A stretch of DNA of 64,000 bases, from assembly GCA_002347965.1 (NCBI GenBank), contig DDYN01000032.1:19280-83279 (forward strand), given 5' to 3'. The translations under genes and the position numbers were made by a program. Within the stretch, counting starts at the first letter, position 1. The number at the start of each line of letters is the position of its first letter. The notes beneath the pieces are model-generated. The model was not told the origin of the DNA. It saw only the letters and a list, made by a program, of their open reading frames with translations, and ran no database searches. Below are positions 52,592 through 60,822 of the stretch, in pieces. This DNA comes from UBA2233 sp002347965 [NCBI: Nitrospirae bacterium UBA2233]. GTDB taxonomy: Bacteria > UBA2233.

Positions 52592-53026
52592 ATGAAACAT
52601 CCAGGGTTTGGCAGTTGTAGGCTTTGGCTGCTTTCTATGTTCATGGGCTTGAGCGTCGTATGCTTCTTTGCTCCAGGGTGTGCCTCCAGCAAGGATGCCT
52701 TCAAGGGAACGCCCGTGCCCGTCGTGACCCACGAGGGGATGAACGCGGCGGGAGCAAAAACTTTGCGGAGCCTTCGTAAAGACCCCTCCATCGAGGCGTT
52801 TGTTTCGCAGCACGGTATTCCAAATTATCTCATCAAAAAAGAAGACAGGCTTTTTTTGGTGTACACCCAAACCAACTTGGTGTACGCCTTCGAAAAAGGC
52901 TTACTGGAGAGAACTTACAAGCTTCTTTACGCCAAATCTATCCCCTCCGACATTCGCAACGCCCTCTCTTTCGAGGATCAAGCTGCTATCGAAAAGAACC
53001 TTCCTTTATACAGGGCTAGCCCTTAG
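52592..53026 (+). CDS. Small lipoprotein of unknown function
   Basis: 144 residues. The signal is 'LWLLSMFMGLSVVCFFAPGC' with a lipobox-like end at the Cys, then 'ASSKDAFKG'. The mature part is short and has a repeated look of an SmpA/BamE- or YiaD-type small envelope domain: 'AFVSQHGIPNYLIKKEDRLF' followed by 'LVYTQTNLVYAFEKG', that is, a helix and paired strands with 'GxPxxxxxxxxxxxxxY'. I see this only as a resemblance. The next gene (degenerate GGDEF) starts one base after its stop, so they are co-expressed; a link to motility is possible. Confidence 0.65.
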   Translation: MKHPGFGSCRLWLLSMFMGLSVVCFFAPGCASSKDAFKGTPVPVVTHEGMNAAGAKTLRSLRKDPSIEAFVSQHGIPNYLIKKEDRLFLVYTQTNLVYAFEKGLLERTYKLLYAKSIPSDIRNALSFEDQAAIEKNLPLYRASP

Positions 53027-53027
53027 C

Positions 53028-54467
53028 ATGAATGGCGACTCTGTCTTGTCGAAAGGACATGCCCCCGATGCGAGCCTAAATAAGGTGTTCTTGGTGGGAT
53101 TTGCCGAAAAAGAACGCAGGACACTCGAGGTGCTCCTTGGTTCGCTTCCCAAGCCGCCAGCAGTAGAGGTTGTAAACCACGACCTTCCTACTTGGCTAGA
53201 CGACAAAGCCCTTCAGCAAGAGTTAACAGGGGGATTGCCGATCGTCCCTTCGATCGTGGTGCGACGCTCTCCAGAAATGTTCGAACGCTTGCTGGCCCTG
53301 CAGCCGGATACCTGCGTCCTGGTTGGCGAAGACCCCTTAAATCTCGAGCTTGGACCCTTGAAGAACAAGCCACGCCGTATTCTAAAAAGGCCCGTTACAG
53401 CCGAGAATCTACTTTCGCTTCTTCTGGAAGCTCGAGGGCATTCCGCTGAGTCTTCGCAAGCTCCGGTCGTTGGAGATAGTCAATTTCCCGAGGTTCATGC
53501 CCCTCAAGAGGCTACCCCAGAATCTATAGACCTCTTAAGGAAAGTCTACCAACCGCTGGACCTAAAAAAAGCGTACGCTAGCGCGCTTTTGGCCCTAAGT
53601 ACGTCGGCAAAGGCGGGCGGAGGGGCGGTGTTCGAACAGGTACGTGGGGAGCAAGGCTGGCGTATGCAGTGCCATGACGGCATGGAACCCGAAGGAATTC
53701 ATGCGCTCCAGGCCGTGATACGCCAAATAGAAGAATCCGGCCGCATTCAAAAGCCCGTTCTTGACCAAAGACAGCCTGTAGGCAAGTTCTCGCACCTTTC
53801 TCTGTATCCGATCCCCCTGATGGACGAGGGGTCGGCGCTAATCGCCTTGCTTTTCGAAGGACCTTCGGGAGGCTCTTTGCCCTGGATATACGCAGATGTA
53901 ATCTCTGCACTGCAAAATGTCTGGATTTTTACCTCGATCCAGGACAAGAGCTTTGCAGACCCCGTTACGGGCGTGTTCAACAAGCGCTTCCTGGAAATCG
54001 AGCTTCCGAGGGAACTTTACAGGGCAAAGCGCCATCAAAGAAGGGTGAGCATCCTCTTTGTCGAAGCTGACGGCATGGCTGACCTTGCGAGGAATCGTGC
54101 AGAAGACGTTGTCTACCGGGTATTAAAAGAGACGGCCCGTCGGCTCTCTCCTGAGGATGGATGCATCCGGAACGTCGACATACTCGTAAAATACGGAACT
54201 TACAGCTTTGTCATCGTTTTGATCGAGTCTGACTATCAAAGCACGCTTAAGGTCGTTGCCCCTCGCGTGTTGAGGGTGATTAGGGAGAAGCCCTTTCTTG
54301 AAGGGGAAGGAATGAGTCTTTCTTTGACTGCAAGCGTTGGGTTAGCGAATTTCCCGATCACGAGCTGGGATTGGAAGCTGCTGTTGGCCGCGGGAGAAAA
54401 GGCGCTAAAGGAAGCCCAAGGAGCTGGCGGAAACATGGTTGTTATGGCCAAAGAGAGCAGCGCATAG
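53028..54467 (+). CDS. REC-like/GAF-like protein with degenerate GGDEF domain
   Basis: 479 residues, no membrane helix or signal. The N-terminal 130 residues have the alternating strand-helix pattern of a response-regulator receiver ('KVFLVGFAEKERRTLEVLLG' to 'RRILKRPVTAENLLSLLLEA'). Residues of about 165-310 look like a GAF-type sensor. From about 320 is a GGDEF fold: 'DPVTGVFNKRFLEIELPREL', 'SILFVEADGMADLARNR', 'SLTASVGLANFP'. The signature loop is G390-T-Y-S-F394 in place of GGDEF, with both catalytic acids absent, so it cannot be a normal diguanylate cyclase; it may bind nucleotide or act as a scaffold. The ATG at 53028 directly follows the lipoprotein stop. It lies just upstream of flagellar genes, fitting a role in motility control. 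Confidence 0.78.
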   Translation: MNGDSVLSKGHAPDASLNKVFLVGFAEKERRTLEVLLGSLPKPPAVEVVNHDLPTWLDDKALQQELTGGLPIVPSIVVRRSPEMFERLLALQPDTCVLVGEDPLNLELGPLKNKPRRILKRPVTAENLLSLLLEARGHSAESSQAPVVGDSQFPEVHAPQEATPESIDLLRKVYQPLDLKKAYASALLALSTSAKAGGGAVFEQVRGEQGWRMQCHDGMEPEGIHALQAVIRQIEESGRIQKPVLDQRQPVGKFSHLSLYPIPLMDEGSALIALLFEGPSGGSLPWIYADVISALQNVWIFTSIQDKSFADPVTGVFNKRFLEIELPRELYRAKRHQRRVSILFVEADGMADLARNRAEDVVYRVLKETARRLSPEDGCIRNVDILVKYGTYSFVIVLIESDYQSTLKVVAPRVLRVIREKPFLEGEGMSLSLTASVGLANFPITSWDWKLLLAAGEKALKEAQGAGGNMVVMAKESSA

Positions 54468-54477
54468 GGGGAAAATA

Positions 54478-54756
54478 ATGGCGACAAGGGTGCCCGTTGC
54501 GGTAGCGCTTCGCTACGACCCTAAGACAGATACAGCGCCTAGGGTTGTAGCCAAGGGGAAGGGCGCCGTGGCCGAGCGTATCAAGCAAGAGGCCATGGGG
54601 CACGACATAAAGATTGTCGCGCAGCCCTCTGTTGTTCAGGCGCTTTTTAGGCTCATGCTGAATGAAGAGATTCCCAAGGAACTCTACCTTGCCGTAGCGC
54701 GCGTGCTTGCCTACATCTACGAACAACGCGGGCTTTTGGGCGATCGTGGTGAATAA
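54478..54756 (+). CDS. Stand-alone FlhB C-terminal-domain-like protein
   Basis: 92 residues, cytoplasmic. It matches the cytoplasmic FlhB_C/EscU domain: 'VAVALRYDPKTDTAPRVVAK' followed by 'GKGAVAERIKQEAMGHDIKI', 'QALFRLMLNEEIPKELYLAV' and 'ARVLAYIYEQRG'. Full-length FlhB carries an NPTH autocleavage site just before this part; the membrane half and NPTH are absent here. Such short proteins (YlxH/FlhX-type) can complement or tune FlhB function in substrate switching during flagellar export. The ATG at 54478 follows GGGGGAAAAT. The stop overlaps the TPR gene start. Confidence 0.85.
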   Translation: MATRVPVAVALRYDPKTDTAPRVVAKGKGAVAERIKQEAMGHDIKIVAQPSVVQALFRLMLNEEIPKELYLAVARVLAYIYEQRGLLGDRGE

Positions 54757-55732
54757 GTCAATTTTTGCCGCATTCGTCGTGCTGACCTTCTGGCTAGGGG
54801 CCGTAAGCGCGCAAGAGGCCCAGGGGGAGGAAGGTCGGCTCTTGAAGGCCCTTGAGTACGCGGGCAAAGACCCGCGGGAGGCATTTCTGGAGCTCGAACG
54901 CTTAAAGGGCACGCTCGATGTTTCTAACTCTCCACTCCTAAGACAGACATTGCTTGCGCTCGCAAAATCCTATCCCCTTGAGGCTATGGATTTATTCATA
55001 AAATTTGAGCCGGCTTTAGCCTTGGAGGACGATGCGGCGTTTACGGGAAAAATGGCGGAACTTTTCGAAGCAAACGGGCTTGAACTCAAGGCCATGGAGC
55101 TGTACGAGAGGGGGTATCGTGCCGGGGTCAACGATGCTCTTGTGCCGCTCGTCAGGCTTCTTGAGGCGAGCGGCAAATGGGATCGAATCATCTCGCTCAA
55201 GCAAGAAATTCAGGCCTACGATAAAGAAGAAGGCCAAAGGGAGCTTTTTGGAGCCCTTGGAAGGGCATATTTGGAGCGAGGAGACCCAAGAGGGGCATTC
55301 CCGGAACTTCTAAAGGCCAGCCCAGCGTTGGATAGCTACTTGAACAGGGGGATAGCCCTTATGGAGTTAGGCCATCCGGATGCCGCGGACGATTCGTTTT
55401 CGCTTGCCCTGGATATGGCCGTTCGAGGGAACAACACAGAAGGCATCCGTCGCGCAATTTTACTGAAAGCGCAAAACCTCGAGCGAGCCGGACGCTACAA
55501 GCAGGCCGCGAGTCATTACGGTCTGTTTGTAGAAAAATTTCCAAAAGATCCGTTGTCCGAACGGGTAAGAGTGCGCAGGGGCATTGTCTTGCTTGAAACA
55601 GGCCAGGTAGAGCAAGCCAGCCCTTTATTCTCGGCTCTAGCCAAGAGCAAAGACAAGCAGATTGCCGTAGTCGCGCGGGCATTGCTCGGGTTTGCGGACA
55701 TTGCACTGAAGAATCTTCAAGAAGTATATTAG
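54749..55732 (+). CDS. Exported tetratricopeptide-repeat protein preceding flgB
   Basis: 327 residues from the GTG at 54749 (another GTG one codon earlier). An N-terminal signal peptide, 'NKSIFAAFVVLTFWLGAVSA' then 'QEAQGEEG', predicts periplasmic location. The rest is helical with TPR-like units ('ALGRAYLERGDPRGAFPELL', 'LNRGIALMELGHPDAADDSF', 'KAQNLERAGRYKQAASHYGL', 'RRGIVLLETGQVEQASPLFS'). It overlaps the FlhB-like gene by eight bases and ends 16 bases before flgB. A role in assembling the flagellar basal body in the periplasm is a guess from position. Confidence 0.7.
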   Translation: MNKSIFAAFVVLTFWLGAVSAQEAQGEEGRLLKALEYAGKDPREAFLELERLKGTLDVSNSPLLRQTLLALAKSYPLEAMDLFIKFEPALALEDDAAFTGKMAELFEANGLELKAMELYERGYRAGVNDALVPLVRLLEASGKWDRIISLKQEIQAYDKEEGQRELFGALGRAYLERGDPRGAFPELLKASPALDSYLNRGIALMELGHPDAADDSFSLALDMAVRGNNTEGIRRAILLKAQNLERAGRYKQAASHYGLFVEKFPKDPLSERVRVRRGIVLLETGQVEQASPLFSALAKSKDKQIAVVARALLGFADIALKNLQEVY

Positions 55733-55748
55733 GGGCACAGGAGGGCCT

Positions 55749-56171
55749 ATGCCAGCTCGAGGTTTGTTCGACATCCGGTTTACGCTGCTAGAGAAGGTCA
55801 TGGATTTGAGCTCTTTTCGCCACGATGCGATCGCTTCCAACTTGTCGAACGCGAACACGCCTGGATACATCGCAAAAGACGTGGCCTTCGAACAAAAGCT
55901 TCGGGCGATCTTGGACGAGCGCGACTCACCTCCGCTGGCGCTGACCGATCCAAGCCATCTTCCCGTACCCTTTGCCCCTGCCACGTTGGAGCATGCGGAT
56001 GGAGATACCAGGCCCATACTTGACTTGGCGGCAGGAAATGATCTAAACACTGTAGATATCGACCGAGAAACCTCGGAGCTTGCAAAAAACCAGGTTCTCT
56101 ACCTTGCAAACGGCGATATGCTGCGCAGAAAGTTCGCTTACCTCCGTTATAGCATCCAAGAAGGCAGGTAG
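55749..56171 (+). CDS. flgB: Flagellar basal-body rod protein FlgB
   Basis: 140 residues. Proximal rod subunit exported by the flagellar system. Opens with the rod-protein motif 'MDLSSFRHDAIASNLSNANT' and 'PGYIAKDVAFEQKLRAIL', and closes with the helical 'VDIDRETSELAKNQVLYL', the N- and C-terminal segments that form the coiled-coil in assembled rods. Ribosome-binding site AGGAGG seven bases before ATG. First gene of the basal-body run flgB-flgC-fliE-fliF. Confidence 0.93.
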   Translation: MPARGLFDIRFTLLEKVMDLSSFRHDAIASNLSNANTPGYIAKDVAFEQKLRAILDERDSPPLALTDPSHLPVPFAPATLEHADGDTRPILDLAAGNDLNTVDIDRETSELAKNQVLYLANGDMLRRKFAYLRYSIQEGR

Positions 56172-56239
56172 CCCAAAAATGAACGATTGCGCCGCCTTTC
56201 TTGTGCAACACGAGGCGGATCACTCGAAAAGGAGGACCT

Positions 56240-56680
56240 ATGTCGGTATTTGACGCGTTCAACATCGGGGCTTCAGGCCTTTCGGCCGAGAGGTTCCGGA
56301 TGAACCTGGTCGCTTCGAACCTTGCCAACGCGAACGCGACCCGCTCGGAAGAGGGCGGGGCCTACCGAAGAAGGGATGCCGTGTTTTCGGCCCTTCCTTA
56401 CGGCGAACCGGAAGAAGGCGCTATTCCTGGAGAACTAGCGAGCCCGTTGGCCAAGGTTGGCGTGGTCGGTGTGGACGTTGACCAAAGAGACCCGAGGCGA
56501 ATGTACGACCCTGGCCATCCAGACGCCGATGCCGCTGGGTATGTCTCCTACCCAAACATCAACGTGATTGATGAAATGGTCAACCTCATAAATGCACAGC
56601 GCTCTTACGAAGCGAACGCCGCGGGGATCGATGCGGCCAAACAGATGGCCTTAAGGGCGCTTGAAATCGGGAGAGGATAA
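56240..56680 (+). CDS. flgC: Flagellar basal-body rod protein FlgC
   Basis: 146 residues. Proximal rod protein. N-terminal 'FDAFNIGASGLSAERFRMNL' with 'VASNLANANATRSEEGGAYR' and C-terminal 'YVSYPNINVIDEMVNLINAQ' followed by 'RSYEANAAGIDAAKQM' are exact family landmarks. The ATG at 56240 has AGGAGG upstream; the frame is open back to 56201 but that portion is not conserved. Only three bases separate it from fliE. Confidence 0.95.
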   Translation: MSVFDAFNIGASGLSAERFRMNLVASNLANANATRSEEGGAYRRRDAVFSALPYGEPEEGAIPGELASPLAKVGVVGVDVDQRDPRRMYDPGHPDADAAGYVSYPNINVIDEMVNLINAQRSYEANAAGIDAAKQMALRALEIGRG

Positions 56681-56683
56681 GAA

Positions 56684-57004
56684 ATGGAACCCGCAATCAC
56701 CCCGCTGGCGGCATACTATGCCGAGAAGGTGGCCGGCATCGTCGCCGGGCCGTCGGCTCAGCCGGGGCAAAAAGCAGACCCGGCCGAATCGTTTTTCTCG
56801 ATGCTCAACAAGGCGATGAACCAAGTCAATAACGACAAGCTCCAAGCCGAGAAGAGCGCCGAAGAGCTCTCTTTGGGTAGGAGCCGGGACGTCCATTCTA
56901 CAATCATCGCGATGGAAAGGGCCGATACGGAGTTTAGACTGCTTCAGCAGGTGCGCAACAAGCTCCTGGATGGTTACAACGAGCTCTTTAGGATGTCCGT
57001 CTAA
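56684..57004 (+). CDS. fliE: Flagellar hook-basal body complex protein FliE
   Basis: 106 residues. Adapter between the MS ring and the rod. The C-terminal part is conserved: 'SFFSMLNKAMNQVNNDKLQA', 'EELSLGRSRDVHSTIIAMER' and 'ADTEFRLLQQVRNKLLDGYN' with 'ELFRMSV'. FlgC-FliE-FliF spacing is two to three bases, so the three are translated together. Confidence 0.94.
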   Translation: MEPAITPLAAYYAEKVAGIVAGPSAQPGQKADPAESFFSMLNKAMNQVNNDKLQAEKSAEELSLGRSRDVHSTIIAMERADTEFRLLQQVRNKLLDGYNELFRMSV

Positions 57005-57006
57005 GC

Positions 57007-58695
57007 ATGAATGCATGGCTCAAGCGCGTCCTTGAGGGCGCAAGGGAGCTTTTTGGACGCTTGAGCCCCCTGCAAAAGGGCTTGAGTCTTGCAGGTTTAG
57101 GCCTTTTGCTTGCGCTGGCGCTGTTTTTCGCGTTTCGAGGGACCGAGCCGATGTATGCCCCTTTGTACAAAGGGCTTGCATCCTCCGATAGGGAAGCCGT
57201 TCTGGTTCAACTCGAAGAAAAAAAGGTTCCCTACAGGGTCCAGGGCGAAACCAAAGAGATTTGGGTTCCAGCGGAGCAGGTGCGTGCCCTGAGGGCCGAT
57301 TTGGCCAGCAAGGGCTTGCCGAAGGCGCTCCCTGTCGGGTTTGAGCTGTTCGATCAAACCCGGGTGGGGATTACAGAGTTTACCCAGAGGGTAAACCTCT
57401 TAAGGGCCCTTCAAGGGGAGCTGGAGCGCACCATCGAGACGATTGATGGCGTGGAACAGGCGAGGGTGCATCTCGTCCTCCCTGACGAGACGCTTTTTGT
57501 GGAAGACGAAAAGCCTGCAAGCGCCTCTGTGGTCCTTAAGCTCAAAAGGGGGATAGATCTGGCCCCGGAGCAGGTCAAAGGGGTTTCTTTCCTCATGTCT
57601 CGTGCGGTCAAGGGGCTGGACCCAAAGAGTGTTACGATCGTGGACGAACGGGGCAAAGTTCTAACCTTCGAAGAGGACGAAAGCGCTGGGATAGCAAAGC
57701 TTACGAACACCCAGTTTCAGATTAAGCGGGCCTTTGAAGGGGAACTCGAGCGCAAGCTTCTTCAGATGCTCACTCCGGTTGTCGGAAGACGCAAGGTGCT
57801 CGTTTCTGCATCCGCCATGCTCGATTTCTCGAAGGCGGAGCATACTCAGGAAACGTACGACCCGGACGCAACGGCGGTCCGCTCCGAAGAGCGCGAAAGA
57901 GAGTCGGAGGTGGGGCTGGGGCCTACACCCCCTATCGGTGTGCCCGGCGTCATGACGAACGTCCCCGCTGCCGGGGGCCAGCAGCCTGCCCAACAGCAGG
58001 CGACGAATCAGCGCTCGAAATCGCACGACATCACAAACTACGAAGTGAGCAAACTGATTCGGCATGTCGTGGAACCCTACGGGGTCATCCGAAGGCTTAC
58101 CGTTGGTGTGCTTTTGGACGGGAAGCGTCAAAACGGTCGCTATATCCCCCTGAACACTCAAGATCTGGCCAAGATTGACAGCTTGGTACGGGGGGCCATA
58201 GGTTACGATGAAAACCGAGGCGATCAAATCCGTGTGGTCAACATTCCGTTTGCCGAGGAAGGGGTTATGAACGAAAGGGAGCTTGCCCTCGAGATGGCCC
58301 GTCATGAGTTTTGGGTCAGCATGTTTAAACTAGGGATCGTCGCGCTTGGGCTGGTCCTGCTCGTATTTTTTGTGGTGCGTCCGGTACTGAGCTTTTTCTT
58401 CCCTCGAAGGCCAGCTGAAGCAAAAGAGGGTGCAGCTTCGGAAGCAGGAGCGCTCCCCGAAGAAGGGCTGAACGCCGAAATGCGTGGGCCCATCTTTCCC
58501 GAAGAAGGGGAGGGAATGCTTTTACAGGCGAAACCTCCGTCAGAGAAGAATAAAGCGAAGTATTTCGACAGAATCCTGAGAGCCAGCGGAGAGAACCCGA
58601 AAGTTCTCTCAAAGGCCCTAGAGATGCTTATTAAGGAGCAAGAGGCCAAAAGGTCCCCCTCATCACCAGCCGAGGTTGAGGCCGGGCAAGGTTAA
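57007..58695 (+). CDS. fliF: Flagellar M-ring protein FliF
   Basis: 562 residues, inner membrane. Forms the MS ring. The first membrane helix is at about 22-42, the periplasmic ring-building domains follow ('YAPLYKGLASSDREAVLVQL', 'GFELFDQTRVGITEFTQRVN', 'RALQGELERTIETIDGVEQA', 'RVHLVLPDETLFV'), and the second helix is at about 440-460 ('FKLGIVALGLVLLVFFVV'). The C-terminal cytoplasmic tail (about 480-562) binds FliG. A Gln/Ala/Pro-rich insert at about 320-340 lies in the usual variable region. A normal length. Confidence 0.96.
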   Translation: MNAWLKRVLEGARELFGRLSPLQKGLSLAGLGLLLALALFFAFRGTEPMYAPLYKGLASSDREAVLVQLEEKKVPYRVQGETKEIWVPAEQVRALRADLASKGLPKALPVGFELFDQTRVGITEFTQRVNLLRALQGELERTIETIDGVEQARVHLVLPDETLFVEDEKPASASVVLKLKRGIDLAPEQVKGVSFLMSRAVKGLDPKSVTIVDERGKVLTFEEDESAGIAKLTNTQFQIKRAFEGELERKLLQMLTPVVGRRKVLVSASAMLDFSKAEHTQETYDPDATAVRSEERERESEVGLGPTPPIGVPGVMTNVPAAGGQQPAQQQATNQRSKSHDITNYEVSKLIRHVVEPYGVIRRLTVGVLLDGKRQNGRYIPLNTQDLAKIDSLVRGAIGYDENRGDQIRVVNIPFAEEGVMNERELALEMARHEFWVSMFKLGIVALGLVLLVFFVVRPVLSFFFPRRPAEAKEGAASEAGALPEEGLNAEMRGPIFPEEGEGMLLQAKPPSEKNKAKYFDRILRASGENPKVLSKALEMLIKEQEAKRSPSSPAEVEAGQG

Positions 58696-58721
58696 GGCCA
58701 AAACAAGGAACAGGTGTAACG

Positions 58722-59864
58722 ATGGCAGAACCGGCGCAGGAAGATTGGCTAGGGGCACGGCCAGAAGACGAGGCCATGCGTGTGGACGATGTCGTCCGGT
58801 TTGGCGAACCTACGGACAAAAGCCCGGGCAGGGACGAGAGCACGCACCAGATGCCGCTCGATTCGCTCACAAAGGCGCTAGTGATTTATTCTATCATGCC
58901 AAAGGACGTGGTTGCGGCCGTCTCTCAAAGCCTAAGCCCGGAAACGCTCGAAACCTTGCTTAAGGCGAAGTCGGAAAGACGAATCGAAGGCTTCAGCGAG
59001 GATACGGTCACGATCGTCGTGGACGAGTTTATTCTCTTAATAGGCCATGTCTTGGGCGTCCTTCAAGAAAAAGAAGAAAGGGCTCCCCAAGAAGGCCAAA
59101 AACAAGAGGAAGTGCCTCCTGCCCCCGAAGCCGAAGAACCAGCTCCAACATCTAAAGACTGGTTCTCCTTCCTAGAGCATCTCGACAGAGAATGGCTCTT
59201 GGAGCTGCTTATTGGAGAGAACCCGCAGGTAATCGCCGTCGTTTTGTCCTACGTCAACCGAGAGCATGCCGCCTACGTGTTGTCTCGCTTGGCAGTCGAC
59301 AAAAGGGCGGAGGTCGTCGAGAGAATGGTGAGGTTGGGGAATGTCGTTCCGACTGTCCTTGACAGTCTTGAAGGAATCATAAGGGAGCGGCTGAAAGAAT
59401 TCGTGTACGGTGTTGTGATAGGCGAAAGGTCGGGCTCCTTAGACCAGGTTGCTCAAATTTTGAACCGGCTCGATGAGCCAGATGTCCGAACGATCCTTCA
59501 GAAGATCGGTACGAAGGACCCAGAGTTGGCCAAACGCCTAGAGGGAAAGCTGCTCACGTTTGAAGATTTAAACCTACTAGACAGCAGGGATATGCAAAGG
59601 CTTTTAAGGGGGGTGGATATCAATCAGCTTGCACTCGCCTTAAAGGGTTCATCAGAGCAGATGCGACAAAAGGTGCTTTCGAACCTGAGCACAAGGGCGA
59701 GAGAGGTTCTGCTAGATGAGCTCGAAGCCCTGGGGCCAAAGCGCCTCTCCCAGATCGAAAAGGCGCAAAAAAGTATCGTGGAGATCGCAAGGGAGCTTGC
59801 CTCTCGCCTTGAGAACCCTATTGCGCTCCCGACCGTCGGAGGAGGCGACCTTGTTGTCCAGTAG
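58722..59864 (+). CDS. fliG: Flagellar motor switch protein FliG, enlarged
   Basis: 380 residues, cytoplasmic face. Rotor protein that interacts with the stator. The M domain is clear ('WLLELLIGENPQVIAVVLSY', an EHPQ-type motif appearing as ENPQ) and so is the C-terminal torque domain ('FEDLNLLDSRDMQRLLRGVD', 'QLALALKGSSEQMRQKVLSN', 'LSTRAREVLLDELEALGP'). The N domain is divergent. There are about 45 extra residues before it and a Glu/Pro-rich linker (about 118-147, 'KEERAPQEGQKQEEVPPAP') between N and M domains, so the protein is about 40 residues longer than usual. Its end overlaps the fliH start. Confidence 0.92.
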   Translation: MAEPAQEDWLGARPEDEAMRVDDVVRFGEPTDKSPGRDESTHQMPLDSLTKALVIYSIMPKDVVAAVSQSLSPETLETLLKAKSERRIEGFSEDTVTIVVDEFILLIGHVLGVLQEKEERAPQEGQKQEEVPPAPEAEEPAPTSKDWFSFLEHLDREWLLELLIGENPQVIAVVLSYVNREHAAYVLSRLAVDKRAEVVERMVRLGNVVPTVLDSLEGIIRERLKEFVYGVVIGERSGSLDQVAQILNRLDEPDVRTILQKIGTKDPELAKRLEGKLLTFEDLNLLDSRDMQRLLRGVDINQLALALKGSSEQMRQKVLSNLSTRAREVLLDELEALGPKRLSQIEKAQKSIVEIARELASRLENPIALPTVGGGDLVVQ

Positions 59865-60822
59865 CGCCCTGAGGCCCATAAGCCTTCCCTCGTTTGATGC
59901 CGACACGGAGCCAGGGCTTGCTGTTTTTACCGAGGAAAAACCTACTCCCATAGCCACCAAAGAGGGGGTAAACAAAGAAGAGCCGTTGGATCAAGAGGAA
60001 CAAAAAAGCCAGCCTCCTGAAATGGAAAAGCGCGCAACTGAGCCTCCTTCTGAACCTGTCAAGCAGGGATCCGTGGATGAAGAGGGCAAGACCGTCCTTC
60101 GTCCGGCCGGGGTTGAGGCGTACGAGGCCGTGAGGAATCAGCTCTACGAAGACGTTCAGCCCTTAAAAGAAGAGATCCTAAAAGAGGCGAGAAAGGCGAA
60201 AGAGGCGCTTGTCGAAGAAGGGCGCAGTGAGAAAGAACGCTTAATTCAAGAAGCCCGTCAAGAAGCTCAAAAAACGAAAGAGCGCGTTCTTTCCGACGCC
60301 TCGGCCGAGGCGGAAGAGTTGAAACGGAGTGCCTTCGAACATGGTAGAAAAGAAGGTGTCCTTCAAGGTCAAAAGAGTATCGAGGCGGAAGCAAAAACGC
60401 ACCTCGAAGCCTTGAAAGGCTTACTGAACGAGATGGGCCGTCTCAAGCCAAGGGTAATTTCAGAGTGCGAGAGGGATATTGTCGGGCTTTCCGTCCAAGT
60501 TGCCGAGAAAATCCTCCAGCGAGAAGTGCAGATTGATCCCGGTGTCGTCCTCGAGATGGCCTCAAGGGTGATAAAGGAGTTTGAAGGCCGTTCCGGAGGG
60601 GTTAGGGTTAAGCTTAACCCGGCAGACTATGCCTACATTCTCCAGCTTGACCCAAAAATTCTCGAGGACAAGGGGCTGAGCGAAGTGGTTTTTGAAAAAG
60701 ACCCCTCTTTGCAAAGGGGAGGCTGTACCCTTGAAACCTACCAAGGGAGGGTCGATGCGAGAATTGAAAAGCAGCTAGAAGTGATTCGGCAGAAGCTCCT
60801 TGAAAGGGCAGGCCATGCATAA
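59851..60822 (+). CDS. fliH: Flagellar assembly protein FliH
   Basis: 323 residues, cytoplasmic regulator and stator of the FliI ATPase. Start TTG at 59851 with an AGGAGG site about seven bases upstream, inside the end of fliG; the frame is open back to 59716 but only in fliG DNA. The N-terminal 100 residues are low-complexity (Glu, Pro, Lys). A long helical stretch follows ('EILKEARKAKEALVEEGRSE', 'REKERLIQEARQEAQ'-like) with the Ala/Gly-rich helix typical of FliH. The C-terminal FliH/YscL domain (about 195-320; 'SVQVAEKILQREVQIDPGVV', 'VRVKLNPADYAYI') ends just past the fliI start. Confidence 0.88.
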   Translation: MLSSSALRPISLPSFDADTEPGLAVFTEEKPTPIATKEGVNKEEPLDQEEQKSQPPEMEKRATEPPSEPVKQGSVDEEGKTVLRPAGVEAYEAVRNQLYEDVQPLKEEILKEARKAKEALVEEGRSEKERLIQEARQEAQKTKERVLSDASAEAEELKRSAFEHGRKEGVLQGQKSIEAEAKTHLEALKGLLNEMGRLKPRVISECERDIVGLSVQVAEKILQREVQIDPGVVLEMASRVIKEFEGRSGGVRVKLNPADYAYILQLDPKILEDKGLSEVVFEKDPSLQRGGCTLETYQGRVDARIEKQLEVIRQKLLERAGHA

